Source of the DNA: Tupaia tana
Lineage: Eukaryota; Chordata; Mammalia; Scandentia; Tupaiidae
Reading direction: 5' to 3'
Length of the DNA stretch: 64,000 bases
Assembly: GCA_026018925.1 (NCBI GenBank)
Contig: JAKSZU010000018.1
Location: 6,046,920 to 6,110,919 of the forward strand
The notes under the pieces are model-generated. The model made no database searches. It had not been told where the DNA came from and worked only from the letters and a program-made list of their open reading frames with translations. Numbering within the stretch: the stretch's first letter is position 1; each line of letters begins with the position of its first letter. The position numbers and the translations under genes were made by a program. Shown piece by piece: positions 47,404 through 57,345 of this stretch.

Positions 47404-47574
47404 ACATAATTTATTTAAGTTCTTCCTTCTGTAAATTCTTTCGAAAACTTAATTCTGAAAGTAATATGTTTTTTTTTAATAAAAGATGCTGAAGAATAGG
47501 TTAAAAATGAGAATCCCTTCCCCACTCTCAAAGCCAACTATAATCATTCTTACTTCCAAAATCACCAGCATGAC

Positions 47575-47832
47575 CCAGCCAAGGTGGCACACAGCAGCAC
47601 AACTCTCTGCGATGCTGGAAGCCATATGGAAGGTCAGGGTTTGGCTCCAGGTCAGCCTGGGCCAATGCTCATGATCCGGGCTGGCGGAGAAGGCAAGGGG
47701 AGCACCACAATGTGAAACCCTGCCGAGGGTGTGTCTGTCTCTCTGTCTCTGTCTCTCTATCTCTCTCTCCTGCTCTCCTCTCTCTCCTCCTTTCTGTTTC
47801 CACCTGTCTCATGAAATAAATAAACTTAAAAG
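47575..47832 (+). mobile_element. SINE family 2
   Basis: tRNA-like head gccaaggtggcacacagcag, B-box-like AGGGTTTGGCTCC, a central tgatccgggctggcggagaa, a long CT-rich tract, and an AAATAAATAAACTT terminus with internal polyadenylation signals. Best-preserved copy of this family here. Confidence 0.65.
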
Positions 47833-48370
47833 CAATAACCACTATTCTTGGTATGGGGTATGTGCTTCTAACCCCTTACTTGTTTAATAAATATAAATGT
47901 AGTTTTTTATCATCTTAAAATAGAAATTGAACCATGTTATGAGTTATTCCTCTACTTGCTCTTTCACTTAACAACAAATCCCAAATACTTTTTGGGATAT
48001 GTAACTATATGTAGCTTTATGCTGCTGACATAAATTTAATATTAAATTTTAAATGATAAACGATAAAAATAAGGAAATCATTAGAAAGTGTTCTTTCATG
48101 ACTATTTAGCTGAAGTATGATGATGGCATTGTGATTATGTTTTAAGTCCTTTCCTTTCAGAGACATCTACTGAAATATTTATAGACAAGTTATACAATGC
48201 CCAGGATTTTCTTCAAACTGGAAGAAAAATGGAGAGAGAGAAACTGGGAAGATATACACAGCAGTGGCTATGAGTTGGTAAGTAAGCTGGCTGATGAATA
48301 TACAAGGATTATTCTCTGTACTTTTGAATATTTTTTGAAATTTTCTGTAATAAAAAAATTTAAACATTTT
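47833..48370. mobile_element. L1M-type 3' sequences
   Basis: 48110-48370 (gcccaggattttcttcaaac, agtggctatgagttggtaag, cttttgaatattttttgaaa, ttctgtaataaaaaaattta) follows, in sense, a common old L1 3'-UTR motif. 47850-48060 (tctttcacttaacaacaaat) resembles an antisense L1M motif seen also at 10400. Boundaries approximate. Confidence 0.5.
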
Positions 48371-48389
48371 CCTTTCCTTAAAATTTATG

Positions 48390-48667
48390 TACTGGAGGGA
48401 CCAGCAGGTGGCATAATGGTTATGTCACTGGACTCCCATGTAGTCATCCATGGTTTGAGTCCCAGATTTGGTGGCTTAAAACTCACTCGGGGTGCATGTG
48501 TGCACATGCCCAAAATCCCGAAAGGAGAATGGAGGAGAATGTATTATGGCACGGCCATCCCCCCGGGGGGTGATTTCTCACGTTGTTTCTCTGTCTCTCT
48601 CTCTGTCTCTCCAGCAAGTGCAGGTGCTCTATGGAAAAAACCTCTATTAAAAAAAAAATGATCTACT
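48390..48667 (+). mobile_element. SINE family 1, intermediate copy
   Basis: Sense element 48396-48659: agggaccagcaggtggcata head, CCCCCCGGGGGGTGA centre, ctctattaaaaaaaaaa tail. Flanks ATGTACTGG and ATGATCTACTGG. Confidence 0.93.
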
Positions 48668-48924
48668 GGGGCCAGCAGGTGGTGTGATGGTTAAAGCACT
48701 GACTCCCACATAGCAAACTGCAGTTAGATTTCTGAACCTGCTGGCTGGAAAAATCTCTATGGCCTGTGTCCATATATGCCCAAGATCCCAAAAGAGGACT
48801 GGAGGAGAAGGGATGGAAGCTGGGATATACCCCTTAGGGAGTGATTTCTCACTTTCCCTCTCACTGTCTGTTTCTCTCTGGCAATTGCAATGCCCTATGA
48901 CAAAAACCTAGAAAAAAATAAAAA
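48668..48924 (+). mobile_element. SINE family 1, old copy in tandem with the previous one
   Basis: Sense: ggggccagcaggtggtgtga head, weak B box, eroded centre, and a ccctatgacaaaaacctaga tail. The flanking TACTGG/TACTAA motif is shared with the upstream copy, so the pair again reflects two insertions at one site. Confidence 0.9.
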
Positions 48925-49084
48925 GTACTAAATGCCAAACAACCATACCTTTAAATCACAGAAATTAATTCCTGACTGATCAGATGCTAATTTAATCAAC
49001 AAGATTTATCATTCCTAACACCCACTCCCTGAGCAACACAAACAAAAAGCAACTTAGCTTCCTTATCATTTGAATGGTGCTATT
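48925..49084. other. Short unrecognised spacer
   Basis: No feature recognised. Confidence 0.4.
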
Positions 49085-49372
49085 AAAATCCATATATAGG
49101 GACCAGCAGCTAGCGTAATGGCTATGTCGCTGAACTCCCACGTAGTCGATCACGGTTCGCATCCCAGACCCAGTGGCTTGAAACTCACGCCGGGCATGTG
49201 TGCGTGTGTGCCCAGGATCCCGAGAGGAGAATGGAGGAGAAGGGATTGCGGTGTGGCCATCCCACCTGGAGGGTGATTTCTCGCTTTCTGTCTCTATGTC
49301 TCTCTCTGTCTGTCTGGCTAGCGCACACACCCATAGCGGAAACCTCTCAAAAAAAAAAAAAATCCATATATA
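49085..49372 (+). mobile_element. SINE family 1, young copy
   Basis: Sense element 49099-49358 between perfect AAAATCCATATATA copies (49085-49098 and 49359-49372). Near consensus. The C-run/G-run palindrome is broken (CCCACCTGGAGGG). Confidence 0.97.
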
Positions 49373-49563
49373 ATAACCAGACCAGAGAAGCAATGTAGAC
49401 TCACATTATGGGAGTAATTATTGAGGAGTACAAACTATTATAATAGTTGCTTTTTTAGAGTTAATGAAGAAGTGTTTTCCTTTTTCTCTCTACTGTAGCT
49501 GGCTGGATGAAAAAAGAAAAATAGTTCTTTAGTGACATGTCAAGAAATTAAGACGATAATATC
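49373..49563. other. Short unrecognised spacer
   Basis: No feature recognised. Confidence 0.4.
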
Positions 49564-49868
49564 GGGGTCCGGCCTTCTGGCCTGGTGGTTAACAGAGCCA
49601 AATCCCTCATGGTCAACCACATGGTTCAAATCTTGGTCCTAGCTGCTTGTAAAACATACCAGGTATGTGTGCCCCAAATCCCAAAAAGATGGAGAAATGG
49701 AGAAGAAGGGATTATGCGATTGCAGCAAGGCCATGCCTCATTAGGAGTTTGCTCTCTCTCTCAAGCATACATACTTTTTGACAAATCGAATAAGAGGAGG
49801 AGGAGGAGAAAGGATTAGGAGGAGGTTGAAGAAGAAGGGAGAGGAAAAAGAGGAAGAGGAGGAGAAAA
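49564..49868 (+). mobile_element. SINE family 1, old copy with purine-rich tail
   Basis: Sense: ggggtccggccttctggcct head, B box GGTTCAAATCT, an eroded centre, then a (GAG)n/(GAA)n purine tract of about 75 bp (49791-49868) in place of the poly(A). Confidence 0.85.
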
Positions 49869-51439
49869 TGTAGACTGTTCTGTTCACCCAGATAGAAGAA
49901 CACAGATAATCTGGAGCGTGCCACCAAAACTGCCACGCTGAAACCAAGAGAAGGCCTCTGCTAAACCACTGGATCAGAGCGATTGTCTTACTCTGTGCTT
50001 TACTCTACGTGTGCCTCAACAGTTTCAAGATGGATAGGACCTTAATATCTCTTGCCTCCGCAGCAGAGGTTTGTAAGGCACAGAAGGAAAATTGCCTGAA
50101 TTCTCTGATTCTTCCTAACTTTAGTAATCAACTATCCTCACTTTAGAGTGTGTCCCTGTAGACTGGAGGCAAGTAGGAGAGAGCAGTACTTTCTAGCAGA
50201 AGGGAATAGAAAGCTTTCTCAACGTTGGTCAAGGAGGTCAGAGTTCAGAAGATCCAGTGAAATCCTGGCAAGACAAGGGAACATCTGTGTGGGGCACTCA
50301 GAGATAATGAATTCTGGGTCTGCAGTCCTTTAAAAGATTCCTGAATATCCATCAAGATGGATGGACTAAGGGTATCTCTGTATAATTCAGTGTGATTCAA
50401 TGATCGATGGCCACAGGGTTCCTCACCCAGGCTGTGGCATCATTTAAGATCCTGAACCTTTGCACAATATTTGAGACAGAAAAGCACTAGTAAATACTTA
50501 CTACTTGCCAGTCTGTAAGTATGCTGAGACCTCAGGTTTGAGTTTAGATGAATTTAAAGAAAATATGCATCTATGATAATTTTTACAGAGCTGTGTTCGT
50601 GTAGTAAATTTATACAGATGACTCCATTAAAAATGAGCCATGCCAATAACAGTGGCTATAAAAGCAACCTGTCTCCATGCCGTAATAACCATCCGTTTAC
50701 ATCTGCACTGCTTCGTACACTTGGTAGGTGTGTTCACATATGTTATGTCATTTGATCACAGAGTTAAGATGGTTCAGTGGCTGTTGAGCTGTTGATGCTA
50801 GAGTGAAAATGGCATAATGGAAGAGAGAACTTTCTCCCAGACAGTTGGTCACTAGGCATTTCCTTTGCTCAATCCTACTCTTTAGCATTCTTATTAGAAA
50901 CAAGAGAAACAATTTATTCAATATTTTATTTAAAAACATCTGAATGAGGTTGTAATTTGTAAACTAAATTTCACATCCCCAATGCCAGGATGAATTCACT
51001 TCTTAAAGGGTTTCAACTGAAGCTGCCACCCAATGGCAGTAACAAGTCATGGCCTAACATTGCTAAACAGAAAAGCACAATTAAAAAAAATACATAGGTT
51101 GGTATATTTGAGAAGGAAATAAGATTATAACAATTTGCAATGCCTTCTTAGTCCATCTATGATATCTAAGAAATAGGTATCTTTCTTAAAATGATTTAAA
51201 AAGAAAAAATTATTTATTATTTTAGTAAAAACCTTTAAAGCTGAGGGATTTAATGGGAATCTCCTTTAAGAAATGGAGGTTGAGGAAGTGAAATGGGTGA
51301 GATGTCCATTTCCTACATTTCTATGTTTTTGTATAGGTTGCAATGAACTATATTACCTTTGAAATACGTTGTAATTTGGAAAATTGTTCATCAAAACATC
51401 ACAAGACACCATTACTATCTCACAAAATAGCTATACATG
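49869..51439. other. Unrecognised intergenic sequence
   Basis: About 1.6 kb of unique-looking AT-rich sequence. Confidence 0.5.
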
Positions 51440-51642
51440 AGCCAGGTGCTGATCCCACATGGCCATTGTGTGGCTCAAGTCCCAGACCTCATGGCTTAAT
51501 AAACACACCAGGCATGTGTGCATGCGTGCCCGAAATCCTGAGAAAGGACAGTGGTGTGACTATTCTCCATGGGGAGTGCTCTCTCACTTTCTCTCTCTCT
51601 CTTGCTCTGATGAACACACACGCCCTCTGGCAAAAACTACGA
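51440..51642 (+). mobile_element. SINE family 1, old copy, 5'-shortened
   Basis: Sense: gagccaggtgctgatccc (A box mostly lost), catggccattgtgtggctca, then accaggcatgtgtgcatgcg and ccctctggcaaaaactacg. Confidence 0.85.
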
Positions 51643-51682
51643 ATTTACAGTTATCATTTAACACCTTACGGAGCTTCAAAAC

Positions 51683-52124
51683 AAGAACACTGATCTCATA
51701 GCTTGGCTTGCCTCACTCAGCAGTAAGTCTTCCGTATTTTTCCACTTTCTGTCAAAAGCCAGGGTTTTGTTGGTTTTTATGGCTGAGTAGTATTCCATAG
51801 AGTATATGTGCCATAGTTTTTCAATCCATTCCTCCATACGGGGGCATTTGGGTTGGTTCCATGACTTTGCAATCGTGAATAGTGCCGCAATAAACATCGA
51901 GGACATTTGGAGAAGGGGTACGGAGGTAGAACATTGACGGGATGCGGAAGTGTGGTGTTATCGGTTGAAGATATTTTGATCAATGGGACTGGGGAGAAAT
52001 GTTCACATATTGAAATGCTCACCTTGTAAGCTAAACAATGCGATTGAGTGTATATACAGAAAAAAGAAATAAATTTAAAAAAAATTTTTTTAAAAAGTGA
52101 AAAAAAAAAAAGAACACTGATCTC
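51683..52124 (+). mobile_element. L1 insertion with 5' inversion (twin priming)
   Basis: Perfect 15-bp duplications AAGAACACTGATCTC (51683-51697 and 52110-52124). The first part (51698 to about 51915) is reversed: its minus strand encodes the C-terminal L1 ORF2 region, including MEYYSAIK and LLSEASQ-like motifs. The second part (about 51915-52109) is sense L1 3' UTR with a gaaataaatttaaa signal and an A tail. Open over 76 codons and with intact flanks, so it is fairly recent. Confidence 0.93.
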
Positions 52125-52607
52125 CTTCAGTTGTTCATTTGTGTCAGGAGAAGCCCTGCCCTGGTTTGCCCATGCCCTCTAGGCCAAGAATGTCCAACTA
52201 CAGTGAGAACACCAGTGGGATAACGTCTGAGAGGGACTCAGAACCAGCACTGGAATTAAGGATTCATGCTCTGTCTTCCCAGCCCATCTGGCAAGTAGGC
52301 AAGGCTGAGCGCCCTGACATCGACTTTTCAGGTGCACTCTCAGCACACAGATAGTGTTTCTAAACGTCCTCACAGAAAAGATTTCTCCAAAAAGCGAAAT
52401 GCATTTTTATATCTATAAAACTTTCTACAAAAAAAGTAAGTAACAAAATAACTATGAGCATGTAACTGTCCTTCTAAGAACAACACAGATTTTTTTGTTT
52501 TTGTAATGACAGGACTCATTCTCAGCGGGAAAGGTGTAAGTCACCGCCCTTGACTTGATTTAAAGTCCCAATAGACTCCTTTTTCAACTACCAGATTTGA
52601 ATTTGAA
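52125..52607. other. Unrecognised sequence
   Basis: No feature recognised. Confidence 0.5.
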
Positions 52608-52840
52608 TTTTCCCTTCAGGCTTTTGCCATAGAGAACATACACTTGCATGGGGGGGGGGGGGGTAAAAAATCACTCTCTAGGAGGGATGGCCACACTGCA
52701 ATCCCTTCTCTCGTCTCTAGATTTTGGGCATGGATACATAGACACCTAATTTGATTTTCAAGCTGCTGGGTCCAGGGCTTGAACCACAGGTAGCCAAATG
52801 GGAATTCTGTGCTTTAATCTCCATGCCATCTGCTGTCCCC
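52608..52840 (-). mobile_element. SINE family 1, old copy with G-run
   Basis: Antisense: cttttgccatagagaacata, a G14 run replacing the purine-rich block (52651-52664), atggccacactgcaatccct, and a head ending CCATCTGCTGTCCCC. Confidence 0.88.
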
Positions 52841-53426
52841 TGGCCTCTCCTCTTCCAGCAGTAAGAACATCTTGTAGGTACACACGTTATTTGATCTCTC
52901 TAATCCTCTGACTTAAGACATTTCACTACTTCCTTATTAATAAACACAAACTACCCTTTCCCTTGGGAAAAATAAACATTTATTTCAGCTGTAGCTTGAT
53001 CTCTATAGTCATAATATGTTCTAACATTTCATTCCTACATTCTTTTCTCTGAAAACTTCCTCCCTCCCTTCCAAGTGCCTTCCAGGTTTAGACCTAGTGG
53101 TTTCATTTGCATAAATTGGTATTACTTTTTAATTTTTTCTCCTCAAATCCCCATAGCAACTGGTTTCTTTAGAAACTTCCTCACAAAGTCCAAAGATATC
53201 ATATCTCTTTTAACTGAACAAAAATTTTGAGTAGAATTTGTACAGAAAAATAGGCTAGTTTTATTGCCACATCCTGGCCTTTCATTTTTTTTTCTTTCGT
53301 AAGATAAAATTTTGGGGGGAAAGAAAAAGAACTGTCATCTCAGCTGGATAGTATTTTTTTTTGGGTATTCTGGAGATTGTAAATTATTAAAGGATGTGTG
53401 TAATTTTCAAAGATACTGTCTTGCTC
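52841..53426. other. Unrecognised sequence
   Basis: No feature recognised. Confidence 0.5.
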
Positions 53427-53675
53427 GTTTTTAAAAAATTTTCCACAGGGCACGTGGGCTCACCAGAGACAGAGAGAGAGAGAAAGTGAGAAAGCAGCCA
53501 CCACCACCCCCGCCCCAAGGGGAAAAGACATGCCTGTAATCCCTTCTCCATTCTCCTCTCATGATTTTGAGCACACATGCACACAGATCTGCCATGTTTT
53601 TCAAGCCACCAGGTCCTGGACTCAAAACTGTGCAGTCAGCCATGTGGGATCCAGTCACCTTACTACCAGCTGCCC
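53427..53675 (-). mobile_element. SINE family 1, old copy
   Basis: Antisense: ttccacagggcacgtgggct, a (GA)n block, a CCACC-rich insertion at about 53500, and a head gtcagccatgtgggatccag ending CAGCTGCCC. Confidence 0.85.
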
Positions 53676-53719
53676 ATTTTACCAATTTAAAAGAGCAGTT
53701 TTTTACTTATTCATTTAGC

Positions 53720-54220
53720 ATTTATGATGTGAAGAAATGGGTTAGAAACTGTGAAAGATTCCAGTAAGTGAAAAACAGAACTGCCCTCTGACACCCACAA
53801 TTGTCAGTTAACAATAGAAGGGAGTGTGTAATTAAACAATGAAACTGTAAAACAGCCTATCATCATTTTCAGCTGATGATAAGTGGAAAGCGAAATTTGA
53901 ATTGGGCCCTAAGAGAGAGGTAAGGTCTGAAAACTTGAAAGAATCAAAAACAATATTCCAGGCATCATTCTAGAAAGAGAAGACAGTGTGAACATTTACA
54001 TGAAGGGTAAATCTGGATTTTTTGAGGGGACAGTGAGCAGATCAGTTTGGCAAGAGGAGAGTAAACTAGAGACTGGGCTACGAAGCTAGGAGGAAAAACT
54101 AGAAAGCAGGTCTAGAAAGCCTTGAGCAGTAAGTCTTGACCTGGGTTTGGATTTTATCCCCTAGATGATGGGATCGTAACTTTTCTAAAACAAATTAGGA
54201 AGAGTAAGCTAAAAAAAAAT
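53720..54220 (+). mobile_element. Ancient dispersed repeat, class unresolved
   Basis: ccaggcatcattctagaaag, gcagatcagtttggcaagag, ccttgagcagtaagtcttga and tttggattttatcccctaga follow a common old mammalian repeat order. A related piece lies at 57640-57750. Family name not certain. Confidence 0.4.
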
Positions 54221-54269
54221 CAAGATGGCATGAGGGTCAAGCTTCTGTCTTCAGTTTCATTTTTCATTC

Positions 54270-54760
54270 CTCCATTTCCCTATTCTACTGTCAGGCAAAG
54301 GAACCTTAAGAATGACACAATTCTATTGGGCAGTTTTTAAATGGTATCATTTCCTATTTAAAAACAGTTCAGTAGCATCCTAGCACCATCCAGATAAAAT
54401 CCTGCCAATTTCACACATAGCCTTTAGGATCTGGCCCTATCTTGCATCCCCAGACTTGTCATTTACACAATAGATACCAAACACTTCTCTATCTGACTGA
54501 AACTCTTTCACTCCTCCCTGCCTTTTCCTTTTTTGTATGGAGAACTCCTAACTCATCTTGAGTTCTCAGTTTAGCTTCCCCAAGGAAGGCTCTCAAAGCC
54601 CCTCAAATCCAGATTCGGTTCCCTGCTACAAATGTTATTTCTCTGACAGTGTTAGCACCTATATCCTTAGAAGTAGTTTCCCCATCACCTACCAAAGGGC
54701 CAGAAATATCAGGTGCTCAAAAATATTTGTCACATAGAGGAATGAAAAGGCAGAAAGCAT
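54270..54760 (+). mobile_element. L2 LINE 3' end
   Basis: Consensus order retained: cagttcagtagcatcctagc, aggatctggccctatcttgc, tcccctgccttttc-like, ctccccaaggaaggctctca-like, and an end with atcaggtgctcaaaaatatt. Confidence 0.75.
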
Positions 54761-54863
54761 AAATAATAGAAGTCTATGTAAAATAGTAAGATTTAGGCAT
54801 GAATTCAGGGTTAAACTCACAGTGATGGAAGAGATATATTGGCATACAGTAAAAAGAAAGTTA

Positions 54864-55112
54864 AGGGCCAGCTCCATGGTACAGAGGTCGTTTGCTGTCC
54901 AAGGGCAGCTGTATCCCACTTGGCAAACACAGTTCAAATCTCCAACGTGGTCTGCCTGAAACATGTCAGGCATATGTATGAGTTCCCCAGAGTCAATGGG
55001 CCAGAGAGCTGGAGAACTTGCAGGGGTGATGGTGGTGTGCCCCGACCCTGTGAAGAGTGCTTTCCTATCTCTCTCACGTGCGTGTTCAGGAACTCTATCA
55101 TGACTGACTAAA
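54864..55112 (+). mobile_element. SINE family 2
   Basis: gggccagctccatggtacag head, B-box-like AGTTCAAATCTCC, cccgaccctgtgaagagtgc body, and a CTCTCTCACG end followed by a short A-rich tail. Diverged. Confidence 0.5.
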
Positions 55113-55188
55113 AATTCTTAGGGGGAAAAAAGCTAAAGGGTCTATTAGCAAACATGAAGTCTGAGTTGACACAGTTTGGCATAGACAA

Positions 55189-55308
55189 GGGGACTTCAAA
55201 AAGCTTGTGAGAAATGGAATTAAAGTAAGTTTATTTTGTGCAAAAAAATGTTTGAAATCCATAGTTTTTCCCATAATACATATTTCCCGTGAATTTTTTG
55301 AAGACCCC
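55189..55308. mobile_element. Palindromic mariner-like MITE
   Basis: Inverted ends GGGGACTTCAAAAAGCTTGT and (as complement) GGGGTCTTCAAAAAATTCAC enclose about 80 bp. The interior (ggaattaaagtaagttta, gaaatccatagtttttccca) is also partly self-complementary. The structure fits a nonautonomous mariner-type element known from several mammalian lineages. The TA duplication is not preserved. Confidence 0.6.
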
Positions 55309-56309
55309 ATCATATAATTAGAAGGTCTATCGAGCTTAATAGTTTCCAAACTACTCATCACAATCATCCAGCAAATCAGGAATGCTTTTTGTTTTAATAT
55401 CCCCTGGTCCTAAGGACTGACTGATGTTCAGGAATCATTTACGTGGATGTCCCACAAGGCCACTTCCGCACTAATGATCTGATTTAACCAAGACGCCCAT
55501 GCACCAGTCACTGACAGAACTGGGTAAATAGCTGAATGCAGGGAGGGTATCACGCTACTGACATTTTTAGGTTGGTTGCCTTGGAGTCACAATTTGCAAA
55601 TGAAAGGCAGCCAATACATACTTGCTGAATGGATGAAACAGAGAAGCAGGACGAGGAAGCACATTTGTGTCAGAGGACAGGTTGATTATGGACATGAGTT
55701 TCCCAAATGAAACTCAAGAAATTACTTCTCCTTCGGGGCCATCTCAACAGAACTCTCTTGCTTCCTCTGTCCTTGGCCTTGCTGTTCTGGTATCACAGTG
55801 ACTATCTCTTCTTTGAAGAACAACATCCCATTTCTCTTCAAAATTACCCTCCTCCATTGGGTAGTCTTGCTGGGACTGTAAATCAAGCCTTGCTCTCCCT
55901 TAGCTAAGACATAACAAGACTCTCTTATTACTGTGAAACCTTGAGGAGAGTTTCCCGAGAGCAACGAAATCAGTAGTCACTCGTCCATTCTTGCAGTGGC
56001 ACTAAGTTCACTCCTGCTTCCTAGATCCCCGGGCTGTCCTGTTTCCTGTCCTTTAAACTTAGCCTTGTTCTCAAGCCTCTCATCAAATTTATGAATTTCC
56101 CAGGATCCTTCTAATAAATCTCCATGTTGTTTAATAAGTCGTTTCAATATCTGGTACTTGCAAACAAACAACAAGTGAACAAAAACTAATATTTAATACA
56201 CCACCTTCATTATCTCACTGCATAAAAGAATTCCCTCCTGTGCTCACCCCAGATTCTTCTGTGCTAGTTTCTATACTGAGAAAGCATGCATAGCTTCTGA
56301 AGTTCTAAA
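55309..56309. other. Unrecognised intergenic sequence
   Basis: No feature recognised. Frames at 55707-56174 lack known domains. Confidence 0.5.
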
Positions 56310-56830
56310 TCAGTGCTGCCCAAAAAAGAAAGATGAGCCAGTCATAGATTTTAAATTTTTTAGCAGTCACATTAAAAAGTAAACACAAGACCAGCAGATG
56401 GCGTAATGGTCATGTCACTGGACTCCCCACATGATCGACCACGTTTGGAGTCCTAGACCCAGGGGCCTCAAACTCAGACCAGGTTCATGTGCGTCCATGC
56501 CCAAAATCCCAAGAGGAGAATGGAGGAAACAGGATTGCACCATGGCCATCCCCAGAGAAGAGGGTGATTTCTTGCTATCTGTCTGTCTGTCTGCCTCTGC
56601 CGTGAGTGCACGCATGCTATAGCAGGAGAAAAAAAAGTAAACAAAAACAGATGAAATTAACTATAATGTTGTTTTATTTAAGCCAATACATACAATTATT
56701 TCAACATATAATCAATATGAAAATACTGAGATATTTTACTTTTATTTAATCTACATCTTTGAAATATAGTATATATTTTTTACTTACATACCCTACATTT
56801 TCAAGGGTTCGAAAGATATGTAGTCCTTTC
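56310..56830 (+). mobile_element. hAT-type DNA transposon fossil split by a SINE
   Basis: Begins CAGTGCTGCCCAAAA, followed by ttttaaattttttagcagtc and cacattaaaaagtaaacac. After the SINE it continues agatgaaattaactataatg, aagccaatacatacaattat and catataatcaatatgaaaat. This is the opposite orientation of the element at 12966-13602. The right end is eroded. Confidence 0.6.
56374..56643 (+). mobile_element. SINE family 1, intermediate copy
   Basis: Sense element 56386-56631 between perfect AAAAAGTAAACA copies (56374-56385 and 56632-56643). Head agaccagcagatggcgtaat. The palindrome is replaced by CCCCAGAGAAGAGGGTGA. Tail short. Confidence 0.95.
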
Positions 56831-56863
56831 AAAACAGTAAGTCTGCATATATAAAAAAATTAT

Positions 56864-56900
56864 TTTACACTTGATCTTACCCAAAAGGCTGAGAAGCAAT
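56864..56900 (-). pseudogene. U2 snRNA 5'-end pseudogene fragment
   Basis: Read on the minus strand from 56900: ATTGCTTCTCAGCCTTTTGG then GTAAGATCAAGTGTA, against the U2 5' end ATCGCTTCTCGGCCTTTTGG then CTAAGATCAAGTGTA. About 35 nt of U2 from nucleotide 1 are present with four changes, one of them inside the branch-site-pairing neighbourhood, and then the sequence departs. TTAAAAAATTA-like motifs flank it on both sides. It is far too short and altered to be functional. Confidence 0.8.
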
Positions 56901-57137
56901 ATTAAAAAATTAGCTCACACTATTACTTTTTAAATTTAAATTAACCAAAATTAATTATTCAGTTCCCACATATTAAGTGTTCATAGAACAGCCTTAGATC
57001 TGCAACAGGAGTGAAGAGATTCTGTGAACCTTTTCTTGATAGATCCAATAGTTGGCATGAATCGGGGGCTTCATATTTCCAACAAATTCCATCATGAAAG
57101 GGCTGAGTTGTGTGGAGAACTGTTCAAAATATCTCTT
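56901..57137. other. Unrecognised AT-rich spacer
   Basis: No feature recognised. Confidence 0.4.
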
Positions 57138-57345
57138 TCAGTCAGGTCTACAGTGCAGTGGTAAAGTGCTAAGCAGGGGAACAGAATCCTGGATAGACAA
57201 TCACAGTTCAAAGGCCAGCCCCCAGTAGCTTAAAAAACATACTGCATGTGTTTGTGTGTGTGTGTCCAAAAGAAATGGAGGAAAAACAAATGACTGTGAC
57301 GTAATCACGTCCCTGTGTGGGGTAGGGGGGTCTCCCCTCATCCAT
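57138..57345 (+). mobile_element. SINE family 1, very old copy
   Basis: Sense: A-box-like cagtgcagtggtaaagtgct, B-box-like AGTTCAAAGGCC, acatactgcatgtgtttgtg, then ccctgtgtggggtaggggg. Strongly diverged. Confidence 0.6.

Noticed and set aside
51676-51906. 76-codon antisense frame with clear homology to a protein
   Set aside because: It is the inverted ORF2 remnant of an L1 insertion, not a host gene.
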